Shown here: positions 53,604-62,071 of the stretch, in pieces | How the letters are laid out: every line of letters starts with the position of its first letter | Numbering within the stretch: the stretch's first letter is position 1 | From: Alphaproteobacteria bacterium | Lineage (GTDB): Bacteria > Pseudomonadota > Alphaproteobacteria > Rhizobiales > BM303 | NCBI GenBank assembly: GCA_024275895.1 | Contig: JAJRYE010000016.1 | Coordinates: 25,900-89,899 of the forward strand | Direction of reading: 5' to 3' | DNA: 64,000 nt | The notes under the pieces: generated by a model | What the model was told of the DNA's origin: nothing | Databases searched by the model: none | Seen by the model: only the letters and a program-made list of their open reading frames with translations | Made by a program: the position numbers and the translations under genes

Positions 53604-54767
53604 TCAGAACGTCAAAACTTCGGTAATTACGCCATTGATCCGCGTGGTCATGGTCACCTTGCCGCCGCGTTTTTCGGTGATGATTTCGACCATATTTCCT
53701 TTGGCGTCTTTATAGTTCTGCACCTTCCTTGAAGGGGGGGGCGGTTTTGTGGGCTGCGCAGTTCTGGTATAGCGCATTGTCGAAGCTGCCGGTTGCAGCA
53801 TCGTGGCCATGGATTCCAGATCGCCGAGCAATGCTGTTTCTGTTTTCCCGGATCTATTAACATTCAAAAAGATAAACAGCCGAGGAAAAACAGGAGGTGT
53901 CAAAACGACAGAAAAAACACCGTTGTCATGAAACACCCAGTCCACTCTCAGGGATTTTATGATATCGGGCCGCAGGCTACCCAGCATATCAGCATGTCGG
54001 CTATAGCCTGCCAGTTTCTTTTTGTTCCGGGCAAGCGCGTCATTTTTCAATCTGGAAATAGCACCGGTTAAAACCGGCCCAATCCCTGATTTGGAAAGAT
54101 ATCCCGCATTTTCTATCGTTCTTGCGTATACCCGCAGCTTTACCCGCAAAAGGTCAGCTCTGCTGTCCACATCTTGCAATGAAAACCACGACAGAAATGA
54201 CTTAATATTCCCGTTCATCAACCGGGCGCGCATATCCTTGAAGTAAGAAACGATATTCCGGATAAAGGTGCCCTTTAGCAATAACCAGACCGGTGTTAAG
54301 TTGCTCCGGGTAATCGCCGCTTGCGAGACGTCCTGTCCCCGTACCCTCTCGCCCGAGGCCAGATATATATCTTCAATCTTCCAGCCCCCGCCGCGTTCTT
54401 TCCAACGGGTGAGTAACACACCATCCACCCAGGGATTAAAATAGAAAAGATACATATCGGGTTTTCTGATGCGCGCTACGATCACCGAAAGCGCAAAAAA
54501 ATCTTTCAGTTCATCGATATTCTTAACGAAATAAGGGCGCACTGTGCGATTCCAACGCTCAAGCGCCTCCGGCCTCATAAAGGCCGGTGCCGCCGTTCCC
54601 GGCGTGAGCATCATTTCGGTCCGAAAACGCTCAAAAGCATTTATTTTACGGGATTCAGAATGTGCAGGATCTCCAGAAAAGCTCAGGACCCCAATCACAA
54701 AGGCTGCAAAAACAACAGCAGCCACATGAGCCCTCTTCATTATTGTGAACTTACTTCCCATAAACAT
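53604..54767 (-). CDS. Exported protein B1 of the tandem A/B module (387 aa)
   Basis: The start at 54767 has AGGGAG 5 bases upstream. A longer N-terminal signal region (VAAVVFAAFVIGVLSFSG) leads to a mature part that aligns along its whole length with the protein at 50863: FERFR, YFNPWVDG, YLASGERVRG, DLLRVKLR, KKKLAGYSRHA, and the identical C-terminal 22-residue tail. Overall the two diverge to roughly half identity by eye, so the tail is far more conserved than the body. Function unknown. Confidence 0.82.
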   Translation of the reverse strand: MFMGSKFTIMKRAHVAAVVFAAFVIGVLSFSGDPAHSESRKINAFERFRTEMMLTPGTAAPAFMRPEALERWNRTVRPYFVKNIDELKDFFALSVIVARIRKPDMYLFYFNPWVDGVLLTRWKERGGGWKIEDIYLASGERVRGQDVSQAAITRSNLTPVWLLLKGTFIRNIVSYFKDMRARLMNGNIKSFLSWFSLQDVDSRADLLRVKLRVYARTIENAGYLSKSGIGPVLTGAISRLKNDALARNKKKLAGYSRHADMLGSLRPDIIKSLRVDWVFHDNGVFSVVLTPPVFPRLFIFLNVNRSGKTETALLGDLESMATMLQPAASTMRYTRTAQPTKPPPPSRKVQNYKDAKGNMVEIITEKRGGKVTMTTRINGVITEVLTF

Positions 54768-54812
54768 TTGACTCCCTAATTCCACCGGATCGCGGTTTTC
54801 AGAGCCGATCAG

Positions 54813-55901
54813 CTACCTGTTGACCGGGGGTGGGTTAATGCCGCCGACAGGGCCTGGGCCACCGGGTGAAGACTCAAAACCATCCTCACTCATTATCTTG
54901 CCAAATTCTGTAGCGCCAGCATGCACCGCGTCACCCGCTTTACCTCCCACATAAGCGCCGATAACGGCCCCTCCCGGGCCTCCCAGCGCTCCTCCCCCGG
55001 CAGCCCCCAGACCACTAAAAGCAAAATTGAGAGCTGATTTGACGCCATTATCAACGCCCTCATCAAACTCTTTCTCATTGCCCGAGGTAACCCCCTTGCT
55101 TTTCCACGCAGCATTTAGTGTGCTATGGGCAAATCCGGCAACTTGCGCCGCCTTTGCCGCGTTTCCCGTAACGCCGTTCAAAGCAACACCGACTGCCTCG
55201 TTTATAGTTGCAGCTGTTGCTACAACGTAAGGTGATAGCTCGGTCGGTTTCTGCGGCGGCGCCAGTCTTGCGGTTTCGCTCCTTACCCCCGGGCTGCCGG
55301 GCACCGGGTATCCCGGAGGTCGCCATGATCCCCCATAAGAATCTTGGGGGGCAGGTGAAGAAAGGACGGGCAGTCCGGTAGCGGCTGAGTGTTTTGTCCC
55401 ACCAGGGGCTGGGAACCTCTCTGGTGTTCTCCGGTGTGCCTGCGCGTCCGGGCCAGCCCCCCCCGCCCCGCCGCTAATAGGCGCGGGCACAAACGTCCCG
55501 TTGGGCATTTTCCAGCCCCACTTGTACTCGGGTACGGGGCCACCCTTGGTCTTCACCCACCTTGGCAGGAAGGCCTTGTTCGCCGGGTCGCCCCAGGTGT
55601 ATTCGGGTACTTGCCCACCCTTCATTTTCACCCACTGCTTGCGGACTTTCTTCCGCCTTGGTTTTTTATAATGCACCCTGCCCGGATGCCGCGAACGACG
55701 GACATGACTCCTCCGTGAGGAAGTCTTCTTTTTCACCATACGGTCTCTGAGGTTCTCAAGACTGTTACCGCCACCGCCACCGCCGCCGCCGCAACACGCG
55801 GCGGTGTCCGTTGCAAAGGCCGCCGCCATGAAACCGGTGAGAACCCCTGTCAATACAACAACGCCGATAGGTTTGAAATAAGCCGAAAACGGGATGACCA
55901 T
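54813..55901 (-). CDS. Exported low-complexity protein A1 of the tandem A/B module (362 aa)
   Basis: ATG 55901 has GGGAGAGC upstream. The signal peptide (VVVLTGVLTGFMAAAFA) is followed by CC and a run of eight glycines (residues 36-45), a basic part (residues 57-88, R and K rich), and two copies of WVKxKGGxVPEYxWG at residues 90-104 and 115-129. A variable proline/glycine linker leads to a C-terminal helical then glycine-zipper-like segment (LGAAGGGALGGPGGAVIGAY). It is the first gene of the four-gene run, with 45 bases to the B1 gene. It shares layout but little direct similarity with A2. Confidence 0.78.
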   Translation of the reverse strand: MVIPFSAYFKPIGVVVLTGVLTGFMAAAFATDTAACCGGGGGGGGNSLENLRDRMVKKKTSSRRSHVRRSRHPGRVHYKKPRRKKVRKQWVKMKGGQVPEYTWGDPANKAFLPRWVKTKGGPVPEYKWGWKMPNGTFVPAPISGGAGGAGPDAQAHRRTPERFPAPGGTKHSAATGLPVLSSPAPQDSYGGSWRPPGYPVPGSPGVRSETARLAPPQKPTELSPYVVATAATINEAVGVALNGVTGNAAKAAQVAGFAHSTLNAAWKSKGVTSGNEKEFDEGVDNGVKSALNFAFSGLGAAGGGALGGPGGAVIGAYVGGKAGDAVHAGATEFGKIMSEDGFESSPGGPGPVGGINPPPVNR

Positions 55902-55975
55902 GAACGCTCTCCCAGTAATACCTCAGCACTTCTGCTGGGCATTTTACACTTTATCTGTATGTAAGTCATTGTTTC

Positions 55976-56509
55976 TCAGTGGGACATTTCGGCGCATCTG
56001 AATTCGCCAAGTCTGGCGCGCAGCATTTGTTTGTAAACCCTGAAGGGGCGAAAGGCCCGCAGAACAATAAGACCGCTCGCGCTGGCATCCTGGATAATCA
56101 GCGTCTTTTCATCCGCCTCGATATCGCGCTCTCTGGTGTCGATAATCAGATCGATTTTCTTGAACACCTGATAGGAATCATTCAGGGCAAACCGGTTCCT
56201 TCCTTTGATGTCATAAACCGCAATTGACCAGTAATCTCCCGTGAGCGGCCCGGTAAAGCGCACCGGAGCCCGTCTTGCGTCATAGCGGCAGACGAGGATT
56301 TCCATATCCGGGTTTTCTCTGGCGAAAAGCATCTTTTGATCCGGTGCCGGCGTAAATCGGGCGAGGGAGTTGACGCCAAGAGAAGAGCGAGCGTTTGCGC
56401 TGGCGCTTTTGGGCGCAAAAGCAGGCAGGGAGATAATCGTCACGATATGCACCAGGGCGGCCAGAAGGCAAACGGCAACGCTCCAGAACACGAGACGCAC
56501 AATCAGCAT
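55976..56509 (-). CDS. DUF1254 domain protein
   Basis: A 177-residue protein with an N-terminal membrane segment (LVFWSVAVCLLAALVHIVTI) and a DUF1254 domain with ARFTPAPDQKMLFARENPDM, CRYDARRAPVRFTGPLTGDY and WSIAVYDIKGRNRFALNDS. DUF1254 proteins are often paired with DUF1214; the pair is of unknown function. It overlaps the upstream DUF1214 gene by 7 bases, so both are made together. In Rhizobiales the pair stands next to a penicillin-binding protein gene, as here. Confidence 0.88.
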   Translation of the reverse strand: MLIVRLVFWSVAVCLLAALVHIVTIISLPAFAPKSASANARSSLGVNSLARFTPAPDQKMLFARENPDMEILVCRYDARRAPVRFTGPLTGDYWSIAVYDIKGRNRFALNDSYQVFKKIDLIIDTRERDIEADEKTLIIQDASASGLIVLRAFRPFRVYKQMLRARLGEFRCAEMSH

Positions 56510-57075
56510 TTTGTTCTCCTGATCGTTGGCAGAGGCGTGCTGGCGGGATCGGAGACATAGGTCCGTGAGGGATTGTAAAGCCGCAAGATCAGCTGGCGCT
56601 TCCCGTCCTCGCCGCCGGGCAGCCAGTTCCCCGGACGGGCTTCGGGTGAAAGCACCAGATGGATTGTGTCTTTGCCGCTGCGAATGATGTTTTCACTGTT
56701 AAAACCATATCTCCCGGCCGGGTTGCGGATCAGGTTGCCGTTTTCATCATAGAGCGATAGCGACCATCTGCTGGCGTCGATCGCTTTGCCATCCAGGGAA
56801 TAGGTGCAGCGCGCATCAAGCTTGCGTCCCTGATCGTCCGCGGCGGCGAAAAAATACATCACCTCGAGCGCCTTGGCCGGAAGCATGCCGCTGCGGATAA
56901 AATGAGCAATTGTATAAGGGTCGGAATCAGGCGCCCCCGCCTTGCGGCGCAGCACCCATGGGCCGTATTTCAACCTGAAAAAGCCGTGCTCGTCTTCCAG
57001 CGCGTACCAGGCCGAACCAATGCCCAGAACGGTGCCGAGGATCAAAAACACAGCATATTTATAAAATGCGCGCAA
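56503..57075 (-). CDS. DUF1214 domain protein
   Basis: The 190-residue product starts at TTG 57075 with GGGAGG upstream; no ATG gives a better start. It has an N-terminal membrane segment (YKYAVFLILGTVLGIGSAWY) and the DUF1214 body (GPWVLRRKAGAPDSDPYTIA, then HFIRSG, DARCTYSLDGKAIDASRWSL, LSPEARPGNWLPGGEDGKRQ, LILRLYNPS). Function unknown. Adjacent to and upstream of its DUF1254 partner, downstream of the PBP1A-type gene on the same strand (98-base gap). Confidence 0.88.
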   Translation of the reverse strand: MRAFYKYAVFLILGTVLGIGSAWYALEDEHGFFRLKYGPWVLRRKAGAPDSDPYTIAHFIRSGMLPAKALEVMYFFAAADDQGRKLDARCTYSLDGKAIDASRWSLSLYDENGNLIRNPAGRYGFNSENIIRSGKDTIHLVLSPEARPGNWLPGGEDGKRQLILRLYNPSRTYVSDPASTPLPTIRRTKC

Positions 57076-57173
57076 ACGCCCTCCCGTGTTTCTTCTGATG
57101 ATCAGAGTGAAAGACTTAATTCATTTTTGGCCGCGAGACAAAACATTATCGGATTGATACGCTTCCCGCTGTG

Positions 57174-59486
57174 TTACCGGTCATTTTGCCATGACTTCCA
57201 CTGGCGCTGCCGGCTGTTACGATTGTTAAGTCTTTGCAGCTTCCTGTTGCGCACTCCCCGGCGGCTGAAATCCTTGCGTTTTCTGACCTGTCTGTTTCCA
57301 TAGCCCCTGATGTCGCCGGTGATGCGCGTCTGGCTGGGCGGCGAATTGGTGAAATAATCGTTTTCTTCATTGCCGAAAGGCGAGCGGTATGTCCGGTAAA
57401 CCCGTCGTCTTTCCGAATAAGGATTGCTCCCATAGGGCCGGTTCATGCTCCGGCGTTCATCGTCGAGGAAACTGTCATCGCCAAACCCGTCATTCATATA
57501 GCCATAGCCGCCTTCATATCCGGCCCCTTCATTGCTGCGCAGAAGCGCAACCTGCGGCATGCGCAGCTGGTCTTTGGAATAGACAGAGGTCATGAATCTT
57601 TGCCAGGTGATGGCCGGAACACTGCCCCCCGTCATCCGGCGCATCGGGCGGTAATCATCATTGCCGAACCAGACCGCGGTGGAAAGCTGGCCGGTATAAC
57701 CGACAAACCAGGCGTCGCGGTAGCCTTGCGTTGTGCCGGTTTTACCGGCCGCAACCGTATCTTTCAGCCTTGCGCGCCGGCCCGTTCCGTCCGTAATCAC
57801 ATGCGCCAGCATCATATTAAGGTCGGCGATATAGCTGGGCGAGAAAATCTGCTGCGCCTTGGGCGCGTCCCTGTCACGGTTATAGATAACCCTGTCGGTG
57901 TCCAAGGTGCGGATTTCAAGCACCGCAAAGGGTCGGACGGCCCGGCCGCCATTGGCGAATGTCGCATAAGCGCCCGCCATCTCGATGACCGAAATTTCGG
58001 AAGTCCCCAGCGGCAAGGAGCGGTTGGGAATCAGCTTGGAATAAATTCCCAGTTTTTGCGCCGTGCGGATAATATTTTTACGGCCGACTTCTTCGGCGAT
58101 CTTGATCGGAATCGTGTTGATCGAGCGTTTCAGCGCCGTCGTCAGCGTAACCTCGCCGCGATAGCGCCGGTTATAGTTTTTAGGCGACCAGTCGCCAATG
58201 GTCACCGGGCTGTCATAAACGATATCATAGGGCTTGTAGCCATCGCGCAGCGCGGTGAGATAGACAAACGGCTTGAAAGCGGAGCCGGGCTGGCGTTTGG
58301 CGTCGGTGGCGCGGTTAAACTGGCTGGTGCCGTAATCCTTGCCCCCCACCAGGGCGCGCACCGCGCCGTCGGGCGCCACGGCGGCAAGGGCGGCCTGATC
58401 CACATTATAGCTGCGCGAGTTTGTCCGCAGCGCCGAGAGAATGACATAATCCGCCTTTTGCTGGATATGAGGATCAACCGTGGTCTTGACCTTGAGCGCA
58501 TAGGCTCTGCCCTTGACCAGCCGCTTGGTTTCCTCAAAGGCCCAGTCAAGGAAGTAATTGGGGTTAAAACGGTATCTCTCATTCCGCCGGACAACTTCCG
58601 CCGGGCTCATCTTGGCGCTGATAATTTCGCCCTGGGTGGCAAAGCCGGCGCTCACCATGCGGTCGAGCACCAGCGAAGCCCGGGCTCTGGCGGCGGGCAG
58701 GTTGCGTGTTGGCGAATAGCGCGACGGGGCCTTGAACAACCCGGCCAGCATGGCCGCCTCCGCCAGATTAACGTTGCGGATGGATTTGCCGAAATAGGCC
58801 TGGGCCGCAGCTTCCGCGCCAAAAGTGCCGGCGCCCATATAGGCCCGGTCGAGATAAAGCTTGAGGATTTCCTTCTTGCTCAGCCGCGCCTCGATCCACA
58901 GCGCCAGAAACGCCTCGTGGATTTTGCGGCGGATGGTTTTTTCCGAGGATAAAAACAGGTTCTTCGCCAGTTGCTGGGTCAAGGTGGAGCCGCCCTGAAC
59001 AATGCCGCTGGCCCGCACATTTGCCATCAGCGCCCGCATGGTGCCGATAATATCAATCCCGAAATGAGAGAAAAAACGGCTGTCTTCAATCGCCAGCACC
59101 GCATTGATGAAAACCGGAGGAAACTCTTCCAGCGGCACGGTGTTGTTGTGCAAAATGCCGCGCTGGCCGATTTCATTGCCGTTGACATCGGTGAAGACAA
59201 CGCTATAGCGCTGGTTCTGGGTCCAGATGTCATCGCTGTCTTCAATTTCGGGCAGGGCGTAGCCGACAATGCCGATCGCGATAATGAGAACGGGAAGTAT
59301 GGTTTCGGAGGTGATCTCAAGGCAAAACCGTGAAAAACCACGCACATGAATCCGTTCAAACAGGCTGGAAAAATTGAGCCAGCCCTCGCGCAATTGCTGC
59401 CCGAGAAGAAAGGAGAAGTCATTAATCCGGCCATCGGCCGCCAGCATCGCCTTTTTGACTTTTTCTATATTGAAGCGTTTTGACAC
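57174..59486 (-). CDS. Class A penicillin-binding protein (PBP1A type)
   Basis: PBP1A polymerises and cross-links peptidoglycan in the inner membrane. The 770-residue protein has a single N-terminal membrane segment (about residues 50-75), the transglycosylase domain with EDSRFFSHFGIDIIGTMRAL and QGGSTLTQQLAKNLF, and a transpeptidase domain with SAFKPFVYLTAL (SxxK), SINTI (SxN) and KTGTTQGYRDAWFVGYTG. After residue 680 comes an arginine/asparagine-rich tail (QVRKRKDFSRRGVRNRKLQR) not usual for the family. It is divergent from ycgN. Confidence 0.93.
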   Translation of the reverse strand: MSKRFNIEKVKKAMLAADGRINDFSFLLGQQLREGWLNFSSLFERIHVRGFSRFCLEITSETILPVLIIAIGIVGYALPEIEDSDDIWTQNQRYSVVFTDVNGNEIGQRGILHNNTVPLEEFPPVFINAVLAIEDSRFFSHFGIDIIGTMRALMANVRASGIVQGGSTLTQQLAKNLFLSSEKTIRRKIHEAFLALWIEARLSKKEILKLYLDRAYMGAGTFGAEAAAQAYFGKSIRNVNLAEAAMLAGLFKAPSRYSPTRNLPAARARASLVLDRMVSAGFATQGEIISAKMSPAEVVRRNERYRFNPNYFLDWAFEETKRLVKGRAYALKVKTTVDPHIQQKADYVILSALRTNSRSYNVDQAALAAVAPDGAVRALVGGKDYGTSQFNRATDAKRQPGSAFKPFVYLTALRDGYKPYDIVYDSPVTIGDWSPKNYNRRYRGEVTLTTALKRSINTIPIKIAEEVGRKNIIRTAQKLGIYSKLIPNRSLPLGTSEISVIEMAGAYATFANGGRAVRPFAVLEIRTLDTDRVIYNRDRDAPKAQQIFSPSYIADLNMMLAHVITDGTGRRARLKDTVAAGKTGTTQGYRDAWFVGYTGQLSTAVWFGNDDYRPMRRMTGGSVPAITWQRFMTSVYSKDQLRMPQVALLRSNEGAGYEGGYGYMNDGFGDDSFLDDERRSMNRPYGSNPYSERRRVYRTYRSPFGNEENDYFTNSPPSQTRITGDIRGYGNRQVRKRKDFSRRGVRNRKLQRLNNRNSRQRQWKSWQNDR

Positions 59487-59590
59487 GGGGACTGTACTAA
59501 TTCCTTACAATTCTTTTGCAGGCCGGTGTATGAAGCTGATATTCACAAGGATCATGCCAGTACACTAGGCAAAACGGGTATCACGAATTT

Positions 59591-60073
59591 ATGGCAACAA
59601 TAGAGCACCGTAACGGGGTTATACCATTCTGGCGTGAAAAAACTCTTGAGGAAATGAACCCTGACGAGTGGGAATCGCTGTGTGATGGTTGCGCAAGATG
59701 CTGCCTGTTGCAACTGGTTGATGAAGAAACCGGCACATTGGCGGTTACCGGCGTTGCCTGCGCCCTGCTGGACCCGCAAAGCTGCACATGCAGTGATTAC
59801 GAAAGGCGTGAATTCAAGGTCATTGGCTGCTTGCGCCTGACGCCCGAGCTTGTCCGCACGCTGGACTGGCTGCCTGTGACCTGCGCCTACCGCCTGCTGG
59901 CCGAGGGGCATGATCTTCCCGTCTGGCATCCGCTGGTTTCGGGTGATCCGCAAAGCGTGCATAGAGCCGGGATTTCCGTTCAGGGAAAAACCGTGTCCGA
60001 GAACGACATCGATCCTGATGATCTCGTGGACTGGATAATTTCCAGTGACGTTGAGGAAAAAACCATAAAATAA
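59591..60073 (+). CDS. YcgN/UPF0260 family cysteine cluster protein
   Basis: A 160-residue cytoplasmic protein with the cysteine cluster [12 protein letters not shown] and a second group [18 protein letters not shown], then [20 protein letters not shown]. These are the marks of the YcgN family, thought from structure to bind a metal or iron-sulfur centre; the function is not known. It sits directly upstream of the GTA cluster, and its stop is 201 bases before the small terminase start. Confidence 0.9.
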   Translation: MATIEHRNGVIPFWREKTLEEMNPDEWESLCDGCARCCLLQLVDEETGTLAVTGVACALLDPQSCTCSDYERREFKVIGCLRLTPELVRTLDWLPVTCAYRLLAEGHDLPVWHPLVSGDPQSVHRAGISVQGKTVSENDIDPDDLVDWIISSDVEEKTIK

Positions 60074-60092
60074 AAACACGTAATATGTTAAT

Positions 60093-60197
60093 ATATTTGA
60101 CAAATATGGCAATTAATCCCCGATAAAGAAAAAATTATTACAAAAAACGTAAAAAATAACTTGACGCCGTAACGCTGTTCAGGGTAGAGTCCTCTAC
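60093..60197 (+). promoter_or_regulatory. Putative promoter and palindromes upstream of the GTA cluster
   Basis: Two perfect palindromes lie in the 201-base gap: ATATTTG, A, CAAATAT at 60093-60107, which contains a TTGACA-like -35 (60097-60102), and GTAGAG, TC, CTCTAC at 60184-60197. A TTGACG box at 60161-60166 stands 18 bases before TAGAGT. These are candidate promoter and operator for the GTA genes. Confidence 0.4.
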
Positions 60198-60274
60198 AGT
60201 CAGACAGTTGCGTTTGGGCCTTCTCCTTCACCCCGGCCCGCGCCCGGATCAAATGACGAACAGCTGAAATTGTA

Positions 60275-60805
60275 ATGAAATCCAAAAGCCTCGCCAACTG
60301 GCGAAAGGTGCGTGAAGCCTATTGTAACACCTCCATGCCCGTGCGGGATATCTGTGCCCGTTTTTCGGTCAGCGGAAGTTCCTTGTACCGTCATAGAAAG
60401 CTTGAGAACTGGCCCAGGCGAAGCGAAACCAACCGCTCCTGCGCGGCAAACAAAACCAAACCGGATCTGCCGCAATCAGAAGCCATTGACATGGTTTCGC
60501 GTCTCTCGGGCGTATTTCTCAAACAATTGCGCGAGGCCGAAGCCGCCGCGAACGCCTCTGGCACAAGCGCTGCGGAGCGTGAGCGCGCGGGCCGGGCGCT
60601 CAGCGTATTGTGGAAAAACTATGAAAAACTGAAAGAGCATGAAGAGATGCAAACCGTGGACGACAGTAAAACCGGCACTGGAAAACCCGCCGGATGGCAA
60701 AGCGGCGAGGAGGAGCGCCTGCGTAAGGAAATTTATAAGCGCCTCACGCGCATGTTGCAAAAACGGCGAACTGAACGCGCTGCTAAAAAAACTGAGCCTG
60801 AGTGA
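60275..60805 (+). CDS. GTA small terminase-like HTH protein (gp1 position)
   Basis: The 176-residue protein has an N-terminal helix-turn-helix (NWRKVREAYCNTSMPVRDIC, then ARFSVSGSSLYRHRKLENWP) and a coiled-coil-like helical tail, which is the layout of phage and GTA small terminase subunits. Position directly before the large terminase supports the call. It does not closely resemble TerS families I know by sequence, so the name rests on architecture and position. It shares 167 bases, in another frame, with the large terminase reading. Confidence 0.75.
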   Translation: MKSKSLANWRKVREAYCNTSMPVRDICARFSVSGSSLYRHRKLENWPRRSETNRSCAANKTKPDLPQSEAIDMVSRLSGVFLKQLREAEAAANASGTSAAERERAGRALSVLWKNYEKLKEHEEMQTVDDSKTGTGKPAGWQSGEEERLRKEIYKRLTRMLQKRRTERAAKKTEPE

Positions 60806-62045
60806 TCTGGATTTTCTCATTCATGACTGGCAGCTCTGGGCGCGTGATGACCAGTTGCCGCCGCAAGGCGACTGGACCACCTGGCTGTTGCTGGGCGGGC
60901 GCGGCTCGGGCAAGACCCGGGCCGGGGCGGAATGGGTCCGCATGCTGGCAACGGGATCCTGGCCTTATGAGGGGCTGGGGGCACAGCGTATCGCCCTTGT
61001 CGCCGAGACCATGGCTGATGCCCGCGATGTGATGGTTGAGGGCGAATCAGGCCTTCTGGCCATCCATGCCGGACATGAGCGGCCCGATTACACATCCTCG
61101 CGCCGCCGCCTGGAGTGGAAAAACGGCACTGTCGCCTATCTGTTTTCGGCCGAAGACCCCGATAGCCTGCGCGGGCACCAGTTCACCGCCGCCTGGTCTG
61201 ATGAGCTCGCCAAGTGGCGCTATCCGCAAAGCACATGGGACATGCTGCAATTTGCCCTGCGGCTGGGGGCGCGCCCGCGCCAGATCGTGACTACAACCCC
61301 GCGTCCCATCGCGCTCTTGAAAGACTTGCTGGCCCGGGATGATGTCATAACCGACCGCGCTACAACCGGCTGTAATGCCGATAATCTCGCCCCGGCTTTT
61401 TTTGCCGCCGTCATCAACCGCTATGAAGGCACCCGCCTTGGGCGTCAGGAGATGATGGCCGAAATTCTGGACGATAACCCGGATGCTCTGTGGCGGCGCG
61501 ATCTGCTGGAGCGGATCACCAAAAAGGACCATCCGCCGCTGGAGCGCATTGTCGTTGCCGTTGATCCGCCGGTCAGCCGCGGCAAGGGGGCAGATGCCTG
61601 CGGGATCATCGCCGTCGGCCTTGCCTCTGACGGCATGGCCTATGTGCTTGAAGACGCCAGCATACAGGGGCTGCGCCCGCGTGACTGGGCAGCCCATGCA
61701 ATAGGCATATACAGGAAATACGGCGCCGATTGCCTGATCGCCGAGGTCAATCAGGGCGGCGAAATGGTGCGCGATGTTTTGAACCAGATCGACGGGACCC
61801 TGAGCTACCGCCCGGTTCACGCCAAACGCGGCAAATGGCTGCGCGCCGAGCCGGTGGCCATGCTCTACGAGCAGGGCTGGGTTCGCCATGTGGGCGCGAT
61901 GCCCGAACTTGAAGATGAAATGTGCGCCTTTACCGCCGATGGCCGCGCCAACGGACACAGCCCCGACCGCCTTGACGCCCTCGTCTGGGCGCTGACGGAA
62001 CTCAAACTCACCCGCAGTGCCGCTCCGCGCGTGCGCACAATTTGA
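60639..62045 (+). CDS. GTA large terminase
   Basis: The large terminase packages DNA into the capsid with an ATPase and a nuclease. Visible are Walker A LLGGRGSGKTRAGAEW, Walker B AAWSDELAKW, a coupling motif TTTPRPIAL, and nuclease acidic residues in VAVDPPVSRGKGADACG and HSPDRLDALVWALTELK. It follows the family start LSLSDLDFLIHDWQLWARDD at about residue 52. The only ATG upstream of this is 60639, giving a 51-residue leader that is not conserved-looking and lies inside the TerS gene; there is no GTG or TTG between. See finding on a possible +1 frameshift. Confidence 0.9.
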   Translation: MKRCKPWTTVKPALENPPDGKAARRSACVRKFISASRACCKNGELNALLKKLSLSDLDFLIHDWQLWARDDQLPPQGDWTTWLLLGGRGSGKTRAGAEWVRMLATGSWPYEGLGAQRIALVAETMADARDVMVEGESGLLAIHAGHERPDYTSSRRRLEWKNGTVAYLFSAEDPDSLRGHQFTAAWSDELAKWRYPQSTWDMLQFALRLGARPRQIVTTTPRPIALLKDLLARDDVITDRATTGCNADNLAPAFFAAVINRYEGTRLGRQEMMAEILDDNPDALWRRDLLERITKKDHPPLERIVVAVDPPVSRGKGADACGIIAVGLASDGMAYVLEDASIQGLRPRDWAAHAIGIYRKYGADCLIAEVNQGGEMVRDVLNQIDGTLSYRPVHAKRGKWLRAEPVAMLYEQGWVRHVGAMPELEDEMCAFTADGRANGHSPDRLDALVWALTELKLTRSAAPRVRTI

Positions 62046-62071
62046 AAAACACCTGACAGGAGGGGAAGGTT

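Noticed and set aside
50863..55901. Interpretation of the A/B units as a toxin-immunity or polymorphic toxin system
   Set aside because: The A proteins have a glycine-rich hydrophobic end that recalls some toxins, but no toxin domain is visible and the B proteins are exported, large and more conserved than the A proteins, unlike typical immunity proteins.
57234..58952. Open frame of 572 codons on the plus strand opposite the PBP1A-type gene
   Set aside because: PBP1A motifs (SxxK, SxN, KTG, transglycosylase) are unmistakable on the other strand; the antisense frame has only GC-bias composition.
61047..61958. Open frame of 303 codons on the minus strand opposite the large terminase
   Set aside because: The plus-strand frame has Walker A, Walker B and nuclease motifs. 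The reverse frame lacks any family marks.
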